Below are positions 55,550-64,000 of a stretch of 64,000 nucleotides of DNA, piece by piece. A program made the position numbers and the translations under genes. Numbering within the stretch: position 1 is the first letter of the stretch; each line of letters begins with the position of its first letter. Where the stretch lies: assembly GCF_015832195.1 (NCBI RefSeq), contig NC_052044.1, forward strand, positions 1,813,147-1,877,146. Direction: 5' to 3'. The notes beneath the pieces were generated by a model. The model was given only the letters and a program-made list of their open reading frames with translations, searched no databases and was not told the DNA's origin. The DNA is from Motacilla alba alba (Eukaryota; Chordata; Aves; Passeriformes; Motacillidae).

Positions 55550-57200
55550 GGGGGGACGGGGAAAAACGGGAAAAACGGGAAAAGCGGGGGGAAAAGGGGG
55601 AGAAAATACCGGGAAAGGGGGAAAATACTGGAAAAAACGGGGGGAAATCGAGGAAAAAAGTGGGGAAATGAGGAAAAACACGGGGAAAAGGCGGAAAATG
55701 GGGGAATTGTGGAAAATCGAGGGGGAAACGTGGGGAAAATGAAAAAAAATTGGGGAAAATGAGAGGAAACATGAAAAAAACTGATGTTAGGAACAAAGGG
55801 GGGATGCGCGGCTCGGCCTGCCCGGGGATCCCCAAAAATTCCCGAAAAAAGGCGGATTTGGGGCTGGGCCAGGTGAGGATCAGCCCCGCAAAGGCCGCGG
55901 GGGAAATCCGGGAAAATCGGGGAAAATCGGGAAAAATCAAGGAAAATCTGGGAAAATTCCAGGGAAAATCTGGGAAAATCTGAGAAAATCTGGAAATTTT
56001 CAGGGAAAATCTGGGAAACCCCCCCGGGGTCGTTCAGGGGAAAAAAAAAAAAACCTCAAAAAAGCAAAAATCGTCCCCCAAAAAACCCCAATAAAGGCGG
56101 GACAAAGTCAAAGGTGTTTGAATAAACCCGAGTTTGGGACGTTTTGTCCCATTTCACCCCCGCTCCTTGGGATAGCTCGGTTATTCCAGTTTTTATCCTG
56201 AAATTCCTCTGAAATCCCGTTTTTCCCTCCTTTTTCCGCTCGTTTATGGGATTTTATAAAGGGAGTGGGGGAAAAATCATAAATAAAGGGAATTTAAATT
56301 CAGAAATGCTCCCAGAATCCAAATTCGGGAGCAGCAGTGACGCTTCCGCCCCAGCCCGGATTCATCCCTCTCATCATTCCGTTTTTAATCCCATTTTTTT
56401 CCTCCTCCCCACAATTTATGGAACTAAAAAAAAAAAAGAGAGAGAAAAAAGGGGGGGAAATGGGAGAAAAAAGCAGGAAAAATTGGAATTTGGGGCGTTT
56501 CACTCCCAGCCCCAAGGGCTCGGCTCGGCCGCAGAATTTCATTTTTAATCCGGTTTTTTCCTCCAATTAGGGAACAAAAAAAGGGGGAAAAACAGGTGGA
56601 AAAATTAAAAAAGGGGGGAAGAATAAATTACTGTAAAAAGTGAGGAAAGGATAAAAAGGGGGGAAGGATTGTAAAGGGAGAAATTGTGAAAAAAATGGGG
56701 GAAAGGATGAAAAAGGGGAGAGAATTATAGAAAAAGGGGAGAAGGATTTAAAAAGGGGGGAAAGCTGAAAAAAGGGGGGTAAAGGAGGAAAAATGGGGGG
56801 AAAGGAGGAGAATGGAGGGGAAAGGGGAAAAGGATTTTTAAAAGTGGTAAAAGCAGGATGGAAATGGGGAAAAACAGAGGAAAAAGGGAAAAAAGGGGGG
56901 AAATGAGGGAAAAAAGGGGGGAAAGGAGGAAAAAAGGGAGAAAATGAGGGAAAAAAAGGGGGAAAGGAGGAAAAAAGGGAGAAGGGAAAAAAAGGGGGAA
57001 GGGGAAAAAGGGAAAAGGAGGAAAAAAGGGGAAAAGGAGGAAAAAGGAAGAAAGGAGGAAAAAAGGGGAAAAGGAGGAAAAAAGGGGGGGAAGGAGGAAG
57101 AAAAAGGGAGAAAAAGAGGGAAAAAAGGTTAAAAAATGAGGAAAAAGGGGGGAAATATTAGGAAAAAAAAAGGAAAAATTAGGAAAAAAGGGGGAAAAGG
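55550..57200. repeat. purine repeats inside the HOXC8 3' UTR
   Basis: GGGGAAAAACGGGAAAAACG (55555-55780), GGGAAAATCTGGGAAAATC (55905-56015), then AGGAGGAAAAAAGGGGGGAA (56570-57200). A moderately unique patch lies at 56030-56570. The mRNA would carry long pyrimidine tracts. Confidence 0.85.
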
Positions 57201-57393
57201 ATTGAAAGCCCCCGAAAGAAGCAGGAGTGAGGGAAAGCTCGCCGCCAATAAAAAGCAAAGGCCGGGCCGCCTGTCAGGTAGCTCCTGCTGGGTGAGCCTC
57301 TCCATCCGAAACTCTATAAAAGCGAATGACCGTCGTAAACATCCCGATTTATCGTCTGCCATAAAAAAGCGCCGCTCCGAGGCCCGCAGCCCC

Positions 57394-57689
57394 TCAGTCC
57401 TTGCTCTCCTCCTTCTCCTCCTCCTCCTTCTCCTCTTCCTCGTTCCCTTCTTCCTCGGCCTTGTCCTCGTCGCGGGCGGCCCCGGGCAGTTTGTCCTTGT
57501 TGTTCTCCTTTTTCCACTTCATGCGGCGGTTCTGGAACCAGATTTTCACCTGGCGCTCGCTCAGTCCCAGCGCGTGCGAGACCTCGATGCGCCGCTTGCG
57601 GGTCAGGTAGGGGTTGAAGAGGAATTCTTTCTCCAGCTCCAGCGTCTGGTACCGGCTGTAGGTCTGGCGGCCGCTGCGCCTGCCCGGGG
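57394..57689 (-). CDS. HOXC8: HOXC8 coding exon 2 (homeodomain)
   Basis: The acceptor reads TTCCCCCCCAG before CCCCGGGCAG. CC completes the exon 1 G to Ala, then [13 protein letters not shown] in register with other HOXC8 proteins. Stop TGA is at 57396-57394. The homeodomain is intact with [11 protein letters not shown]. Confidence 0.98.
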
Positions 57690-60600
57690 CTGGGGGGGAA
57701 AAAAGGGGGGGAAAAGGGGTTAAAGCAAAAAAAAAAAAGCGATTTTTTGGCGAAAAAAAGGTTTGAGTTTGGGTATGGTTTGGGTTTAGGGAGGTGAGGA
57801 TGATGCGCGGGGAGGAATGAGGAAGAGGTGATCTGGAAAAGAGGAAATAAATAAATAAAAGGGAGAAGAGAAAGGGGGGAAAAAAAAAAACCAACCCAAA
57901 CAAATAAAAACACAAAGGAAATAAAAAAGTCCAGAGCGACAACAATAAAAAAAGAGAAATAATCATAATAATAATAAAACAACAGAAAGAAACAGCCCCC
58001 CCAAAAAATAATAATAATGAAAACAAAATAACCCCTCAGAAAAACCAGCCCCCCTCAAATAACGCCCCGAAACCCCAAAAAATAATAATAATAAAAAAAA
58101 ACAAACACCAAAGGAACCCCAAAATCCGCAATGAAACCCCCAGAGCGAACCCCACCAAAACCACCCCAAAGTTCTCCCTGGGGCTGTTCCGCCCCCGCCT
58201 TTCCCCCCCGGCTGCGCTCGCTGGGGTCAAAACCCCAAAATTTCCATTTTCTGCCCCTTTTCCGCCTGGCGCGCGCCCCTTTGGGGCCTGTTTCAGTCCC
58301 TTGCTCACCCCCTGCTCACCCCTTCGTCACCCCATTTTTCACCCCTTTTTCACCCCTTTTCACCCCTTTTTTCCCCATTTCTCGTCCCTTTCTCGCCCCC
58401 TTTTTGCTCCTTTCCTCCTCTCTTTAATTTACCTTTTCCCAGCCTTTTTAACCCCTTTCCGTCTCTCTTTTGCCCCTTTTCGCCCTTTCCTCTCCTCTTT
58501 TTCACCCTTTTCGCCCATTTTTGCCCCTTTCTCCCTCATTTTTACCCCTTTCTCCCCCCTTTTAACCCATTTTTAACCCCTTTTCCCCCAGCTTCCCCTT
58601 TTTTGCCTTTTTCCCCTTTGCACGCCCAGAGCCCCTTCCCAAAGGGGGAAAATCCCCCCAAAAAATCCATTTTTCCTAGGAAAGGTGCATTGTCCAGCAG
58701 AAAACCCTCAGCAGCCTCTTTCGCCCTTGTTTTAAATTTCATTTCCATTATTCTCCTTTCTTTCTTTCTCTCTCTCTCTCTCTTTCTTTCGCCTTTTTTC
58801 TCTCTTTTTCCCCTTTTTTCTCTTTTTTCCTCTCTTTTCCCCTCCTTCTTCCTCTTTCCCTCCCCATTTTCCCTTTTTCCTTCCCTTTCCCCCTCTTTTT
58901 TCCCTTTTCCTTCCAATTTCCCCTCTTCTTTTCCCCCTTTCCCCCTCATTCTTCTCTCCCCCTTTTATTCCTTCCTTTTCTTCCCCCTTTTCCCCCTTTT
59001 CCTTCCTTTTCCCCATTTTCTTTCCCTTTTCCCCTTTCTTTATTTCCCTTTTCTTTATTTCCCCTTTCTTTATTTCCCTTTTCTTTATTTCCCTTTTCTT
59101 TATTTCCCTTTTCTTTATTCCCCCTTTCCTTATTTCCCCTTTTTTCCCATTTCCCCTCTTTTCCCCCCCATTTTTCCTCTCCCCCTCATTCCCTCCCCAA
59201 ACCCCAAAATCCGCTTTTCCCTTTCCACGCCTCCCCCCAAATCGCAGCCCGGGAGGGGGCGGGGAGCTCCTTTTGGCCCAAATTCCTCCAAAATCTCATT
59301 TTCCCCCCAACAGCCCCAGCCGCGGGGATTTTCCTCCTCGTCAGCGAAACCGAGAGGGGCAAACAGAGACAGAGACGGGGGAAAAATGCCCCAAAAAATC
59401 AAAATAAAGCCGGAAAAAATTAAACCAGAAGCAGCTGAGGCTGCGGCCGCTGCCCTTGGGCCGGCGCTAATGAGAAAATCCATTTATTTTGGGGGAAAAA
59501 AGCGCAGATCCGGCTCAGCTCCCCGCGGGTCAAGGAAATAAATAACGAGTTCCCCCGAGCAGCCCCGGGCCACGTCCTCTCGCCAGCGGCCGCAATTCTT
59601 CTCTTTCCCCTTTTTTGGGTTATTTTGGGCGCTTTGGGTCGCTCGGCTCTCGCCCCAAAAGCGCCCACATGGTTCGAATTACCCGCAGCTGAAATTCGAG
59701 TGATTCCCCTCCTTTTCCCCCTCCTTGTCCCAGCTTTGTTTGTTTATTTTGAATTTCCCACTCTTTTTTTAAATTGTTGTTTTTATTTATTTATTTTTAA
59801 TTTTTTTGATCCCAACCCCGCAGCCCCAGGCTGAGGGTTTTTTTTTTAATTTTAATTTTTTTTAAAATTTATTTTAAATTTTCCCCTCCCTGCGATGAAA
59901 TAACAACAACACAAATACGAAACAACAACCAAAAAAATTAATAAAAATGTAAATATCCGCCCATATAAATATTGGGAACCCTCCGGAGCCGGTCCCACCT
60001 CTCCGGCTGCGTCTCCCAGCGGCTCAAAAAGGGCATTTTTGACATTTTTGACATTTTTAAGAGCGCTGCTCTTATCAGCATGCAAACAACCTCGTGGGAG
60101 CCGTATCTTACTGCCAATCCTCCAGGCAAGCCATAAAAACAGCCCTAAAAACCCCAAGTTTTGCTTTTAGAGCCGTTTCAGCTGGGTTTTTTTAAATTTA
60201 ATTTTATTTTTGTCAGCTTTTTTTTTAATTTTATTTTTTTTTCAGGGAATCCCCTCGGTTTGCTTTGTTTTAAAAATAAAATAAATTGAATATTCGAGAG
60301 CGCGGCTGGGCTGAGGTGATCACCGCTATTATTGGAAAATAAACGTGAAAATAAATGTATTTATGAGGAGGAGGGGATGGGCGCTGGGACAGGTCGGGGT
60401 TCTGGGGAGAATCTGAATTTGGGGAGAAGAGGCCGGAATTTTGGGATAAAAGCTCAGGATTTTGGGGTAAAGGCTCGGGATTTTGGGATAAGAGGCCAGA
60501 ATTTCAGGAATTTTGAGACAGAAGGTCTGAATTTCGGGGTGAGAGTCTGAGTTTTAGGACAGGAGGGCGGAATTTTGCCATAAAAACCTGAATTTTGGGA

Positions 60601-62873
60601 GAAGAGGCCGGAGTTTCGAGATAAAAGGTCGGAATTTTGGGCTAAGAGGCCTGAATTTGGGGCTGAAAGGTTGGGATTTGGGGCTGAAAGGTGGGAATTC
60701 CAGGGCATTCCAACATCTCCATGCACCCCGAGACACGAACACCCCCAAAATCCCCCAAACCCCAACAAACCAACCCCAAACCAACCCAAAGAACGCAATT
60801 CCAGCCCAAAGAGCACCAAAAGCATCCCAAAGGCAACCCCAACAACCCGAGCTCCTTTTCCCCTCCTTTCCCCTCCTTTCCCCTCCTTTTCCTCTCCTTT
60901 TCTCCTCCTTTTCCCCTTTTTGCTCTTTTTTCCCTCTTTCCTCCTCTTTTCCCCCAATTCCTCGCCTGTCTCCTCTCTGCTCCCTCCAGCGCCCAAAGAC
61001 CCCAAACCCAGCCCAAAGAGCCCCAAAAGAGCCAAATCCGACCCAAACAGCCCCAAAAGAGCCCAATTCGGACCCAAACCCAAACCCACCCCTAACAGAC
61101 CCAAAAGAGCCCGAATTCGACCCAAACACCAAACCCACCTCAAAGCCAACCCCAAAAGAGCCCAAATCCACCCCAAAGAGCCCCCAAGAGCCCAAATTCA
61201 ACCAAAAGAGCCCCAAAGAGCCCAAATTCAACCCAAAGAGCCCCAAAAGAGCCCAAATCCACCCCAAAGAGCCCCAAAGAGCCCAAATCCACCCCAAAGA
61301 GCCCCAAAGAGCCCAAATCGGACCCAAACCCAAACCCACCCCAAACCTGACCCCAAAAGAGCCCAAACCCACCCCTAAGAGACCCAAAAGAGCCCGAATT
61401 TGACCCAAACGGCCCCAAAAGAGCCCAAATTCAACCCAAAGAGCCCCAAAGAGCCCAAATCCACCCCAAATCCACCCCAAGAGCCCAACGCCGGCAGCAC
61501 CGAACCCAACCCAGCCGACCCCGAGCCCAAGCCCGGCAGCACCAAACTCACCCCAAAGAGCCCCAAACGCAGCAGAACGAGCGAGAGCACCAGAACCAGA
61601 ACAACCCAAAACCCCCGGAGCAGAAAAGCAAAAACCCCTCAGATTACCCCCCAAAAAACCCCACCAAATACCCTAAAAAAATCCCCAAAAAAATCCTTTA
61701 AGGTATAAATGAGTGACACCCCCCAAAGCCCAAAAAACAACTGAAATAAATGCCCGGGAAAGACTCAAAAAATAAACAAAAAAACACCTTTACAACACAA
61801 AAATAACCAACAAGAAAACCCCAAAAAATAAACAAAAAACACCTTTAAAAACCAAAGAGACGTCCAAAAGAAACCCCAGAAAACAGGCTCGAAAAATCAA
61901 CAGAGAAACACCCTTTAAACCCCAAGACACCCCAAAAACCCCTCAAAAATAAACAAGAAATAAAACCCTTTTCAAAACCCAAACAACACAAAAAACCCCC
62001 TCAAAAATAAACAAAAAAACACCCTTAGAACACAATAATACACAAAAAAACTAGCCAAAAAAAACAAAAAAAAAACCCAGAAAAAATATTTTAAAATAAT
62101 AAAGCCCCCCCAAATAATCCAAAAAATATTTAAAAATAGTAGAGCCCAAATAAAACCCAGAAAAAAATATTTTAAAATAATAAACCCCAAATTAAACCCA
62201 GAAAAAAATATTTAAAAATAATAAAGCCAGAAAAAAAAAACCGGAAAAATATTTTAAAATAATAAAACCCAAATAAAAGCCAGGAAAAATATTTTAAAAT
62301 AATAGAACCCAAAATAAAAGCCAGAAAAAAATATTTTAAAATAATAAAACCCAAATAAAACCTAGAAAAAAAATACTTTAAAATAAGAGAAGCCCCCAGG
62401 TCGCCCCGAGCCTCACCGTGCGGCCTCATCCAGGGGAACATCAGGCTGGGCGACGAGCTCTGGCTGAGGTGCCCCCCCTGGCCCTCGGCCCCGCCGCCGC
62501 CGCCGCCGGCCGAGGATTTACAGTCCGCGTAGGGCACCGCGGGCGCGTCCTGCTGCGCGCCGTACAGCGCCTGCCGCGGCAGCGCCTCGTAGCCGTAGAA
62601 CTTGGAGGCATCGCCGTGGCACGCCAGGGCGCAGGGCGCGTTCTGCTGGTAGCCCGAGGCCGCGTTGGAGATGCCCGAGGCGCCGTGGTGGAAGAACTCC
62701 TGGACGTGGTGCGAGGGGTGCTGGAAGGACGGCGCGGCGCCGCCCGGCCCGTAGAGCACGGCGGCGGGGCCGCGGCCCACGCCCTGCGGGAAGCGGCAGT
62801 CGTAGTAGGTCGGCTCCAGGGACTCGCCGCCTTTGTACTTGGAGAAGAGCGGGTTGACGAAGTAGGAACTCAT
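57394..62873 (-). CDS. HOXC8: HOXC8 homeobox transcription factor (two coding exons)
   Basis: Paralog-group-8 HOX protein, a nuclear factor for thoracic and brachial patterning. Coding is 62873-62417 joined to 57689-57394, predicted 250 residues. The N-terminus [20 protein letters not shown], the internal [17 protein letters not shown] segment and the MFPWMRPH hexapeptide region (145-149) are HOXC8-specific. The homeodomain is at about 156-215 ([20 protein letters not shown], then [20 protein letters not shown]). The tail is acidic ([20 protein letters not shown]), as in other HOXC8 proteins. A six-Gly run precedes AEGQGGHL. An in-frame ATG five codons upstream (62888) is not part of the conserved start. 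The intron is 4,727 bp, mostly repeat. Confidence 0.98.
57700..58300. other. HOXC8 intron, A-rich section
   Basis: AATAATAATAAAA microsatellite-like tracts at 57960-58100, then unique GC-rich DNA to 58300. No splice or coding signal beyond the exon 2 acceptor. Confidence 0.45.
58300..59210. repeat. pyrimidine repeats in HOXC8 intron
   Basis: CACCCCTTTTTCACCCC (58310-58400), (CT)n at 58765-58785, then CCCTTTTCTTTATTTCCC, 18-19 bp, about 8 copies at 59030-59150. Confidence 0.9.
59210..60000. other. HOXC8 intron, mixed unique DNA
   Basis: Moderately complex patches at 59215-59350, 59400-59600 (CAGAAGCAGCTGAGGCTGCG) and 59640-59720 (CACATGGTTCGAATTACCCG), then T-rich DNA. No coding match. Confidence 0.4.
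60005..60145. promoter_or_regulatory. HOXC8: HOXC8 intronic island
   Basis: Complex 140 bp: GAGCGCTGCTCTTATCAGCA, TGCAAACAACCTCGTGGGAG, CCGTATCTTACTGCCAATCC and GCCATAAAAACAGCC (60130). It has GATA-type CTTATC, ATGCAAA octamer-like, CCAAT and GCCATAAA sites. It is the clearest retained sequence in a repeat-filled intron, so an intronic enhancer is inferred. Confidence 0.5.
60400..60710. repeat. about 23-25-bp repeat (GGCCGGAATTTTGGGATAAA)
   Basis: About 12 copies of AATTTTGGGATAAAAGGTC / GAATTTTGGGGTGAAAGG units in the HOXC8 intron. Confidence 0.88.
60710..61000. other. HOXC8 intron, mixed A/C-rich DNA
   Basis: CCCCAAACCAACCC units and CCTCCTTTTCCCCTCCTTT pyrimidine repeat (60850-60930). 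No gene is seen. Confidence 0.5.
61000..61480. repeat. 18-bp repeat (AAAGAGCCCAAATCCACCCC)
   Basis: About 25 copies of CCCCAAAGAGCCCAAATC with variants CCCAAAAGAGCCCGAATTC. Nearly T-free on the plus strand. The 240-370 residue open frames here are artefacts. Confidence 0.94.
61690..62395. repeat. AT-rich repeats next to the HOXC8 donor
   Basis: 61690-62030: AAACCCCAAAAAATAAACAA-type units. 62060-62390: about 8 copies of a 36-42-bp unit AAAAAATATTTTAAAATAAT plus AAAACCCAAATAAAACCCAG. The array stops about 20 bp from the exon 1 donor. Confidence 0.9.
62417..62873 (-). CDS. HOXC8: HOXC8 coding exon 1
   Basis: ATG at 62873-62871 ([12 protein letters not shown]). The exon encodes 152 residues plus one base. 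It ends ...MFPWMRPH with donor GTGAGG at 62416-62411. Strong GC bias at third codon positions produces open frames on the opposite strand (62418-62924), which are not genes. Confidence 0.98.
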
Positions 62874-63200
62874 GACCCTCGCATGCAAGACGGGGGAGCG
62901 GCGGCGCGGCGGGGGAAGGGTTAAAGCGGCGCGGGGGAACGGGCTGGGGGCTCGGGGCTCGGGGCTCGGGGATCGGGGATCGGGGATCGGGGGATCGGGG
63001 ATCGGGGATCGGGGATCGGGGGCTGCCGGGCAGGCTCGGAGCCGGGGCTGGGCAGAGGGCTCTGAGTCCCGGCGGAAAGCGGGCTCGCTCGGGGAAGGAT
63101 CGGGGCGGATGGCGGGGAAAAACGGGTTCGGCTGCGGGGAAAAGGAGGCTCGGTTCGGCGGAAAAAGCAGCGGTAACGCTGGGGGGAATCGGAGTTAACT
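62874..63200 (-). promoter_or_regulatory. HOXC8: HOXC8 5' region with 8-bp repeat
   Basis: CpG-rich leader/promoter DNA. GCTCGGG and GGGATCGG units repeat about 10 times at 62948-63022. No CCAAT or TATA box is evident in the first 300 bp. The transcription start cannot be placed from sequence alone. Confidence 0.4.
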
Positions 63201-63567
63201 CTGGAATAAATCAGCTTAAAAAAAAATTAAAAAAAAAAATCAGGGTTAACTCCGGAAAAAAAAAAAAATCCGGTTAACTCTGCAAAAAAATCCGGGTTAA
63301 CTGCGGAAAAAATGCCGGGTTAACTCTGGGAAAAATGCGAGCTAACGCTGGTGAAATATCAGGTTAAACTCTGAAAAGAAATCCCGGTTAACTCTGATAA
63401 AGAATCCGGTTTGGTTCTGAAGAGATCCCGCTTTGATTCTTAAAAAAAAAAAAAAAAAAAGGGTTGGTTCAGAAAAAAGCAGCACGCGAGTTATTAAAAA
63501 AAAAAAAAAAATCCGGGGTAACGCTGAAAAAACACGGCTCGGTTCTTTAAAAAAACTGCTTTAATCC

Positions 63568-63613
<46 letters not shown>

Positions 63614-63720
63614 CAGCTTTAATCCTGAAAAACACCTCCGCTTTCGCCCTGAAAGAAACACGCTTTAATTCTAAAAAAGGGTTCAACTCTCACAAAAAAT
63701 CCGCTTTAACCCTAAAAAAT
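63185..63720. repeat. about 24-26-bp repeat (CCGGTTAACTCTGAAAAAAA) with poly-A
   Basis: About 15 degenerate copies of CCGGGTTAACTCTGGAAAAA, each with GTTAAC or a variant. A homopolymer of about 44 A runs at 63569-63612. This lies upstream of HOXC8. Confidence 0.88.
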
Positions 63721-64000
63721 AATGAAAAGAAGCAGCAAAGCGAGGTTTGTCCCTCTGACTGCTGAAGTCCTGCGCTCTTTTTTCCTTTTTTTTTTTTTTT
63801 TTTTTTTTTAAAGAGTGGCTATTTTTCTTTCTCTCTTTTTTTTTTAGATTTTTTTTTTTTGGAGGGTGGCCGCTGTCGGTAAATTTTTTGGTTGTTGTTG
63901 TTGGTTTTTTTTTGGTGGTTGTTGTTGTTGTTTTGTTTTTTAACCGCGCTCTCAAAGGCGTTTCATGGTGGCTCCGAGTGGCTCCGGTGCTCGGTGCTCT
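63720..64000. other. T-rich DNA at the window edge
   Basis: T homopolymers (63781-63810, 63836-63860), (GTT)n at 63891-63935 and a short unique end. No gene is seen. Confidence 0.5.

Larger units (their letters stand above)
54800..57393 (-). other. HOXC8: HOXC8 3' UTR (interrupted by purine repeats)
   Basis: Two unique blocks frame a repeat insert. Next to the stop, 57210-57393 is complex (TCTATAAAAGCGAATGACCG, GCCATAAA at 57358). At the distal end, 54950-55550 is complex and carries three miR-196-type sites. Between them, about 55550-57200 is purine repeat on the plus strand. Paralog-group-8 UTRs are known miR-196 targets, which supports the distal block being HOXC8 UTR. Confidence 0.65.

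Overview
This window is a stretch of vertebrate HOXC cluster. Three two-exon homeobox genes lie on the minus strand: HOXC4 (coding 3001-8865), HOXC6 (33979-36448) and HOXC8 (57394-62873). Each has a hexapeptide-type motif at the end of coding exon 1, a phase-1 intron, and a complete homeodomain in exon 2. The 3' (anterior) end of the cluster is on the left, and HOXC9 and later genes would lie off the right edge. The very high GC content, the near absence of recognisable transposons and the mass of short tandem repeats suggest a small GC-rich bird microchromosome. That placement is inference; the gene identities are secure.

Layout. 1-3000: simple repeats and the presumed HOXC4 3' UTR. 3001-8865: HOXC4, whose 5.2 kb intron is mostly minisatellite. 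8866-32860: about 24 kb of stacked tandem repeats, each block with its own unit, separated by short non-repetitive islands rich in homeodomain-type sites. In other tetrapods this interval holds HOXC5, and I find no HOXC5 exon here. 32880-37490: HOXC6 with 3' UTR, intron and upstream region. 37490-54790: the HOXC6-HOXC8 intergenic region, with more repeats, many islands and a candidate distal 5' noncoding exon ending at 49509. 54800-62873: HOXC8, whose 3' UTR carries three miR-196 type sites and is interrupted by about 1.6 kb of purine repeat. 62874-64000: HOXC8 upstream region, repeat-rich.

The three proteins are transcription factors that pattern the anterior-posterior axis (hindbrain, neck, forelimb and thorax). 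They bind AT-rich sites, generally with PBX/MEIS partners through the hexapeptide. The islands repeatedly carry GCCATAAA or its reverse complement TTTATGGC, including a perfect 22-bp palindrome in the HOXC6 intron, which fits HOX/CDX/YY1-type regulation inside the cluster. Coding sequence is little altered, but HOXC4 and HOXC6 have gained long polyglycine tracts from (GGA)n microsatellites. All other long open frames are translations of tandem repeats and are not annotated as genes.
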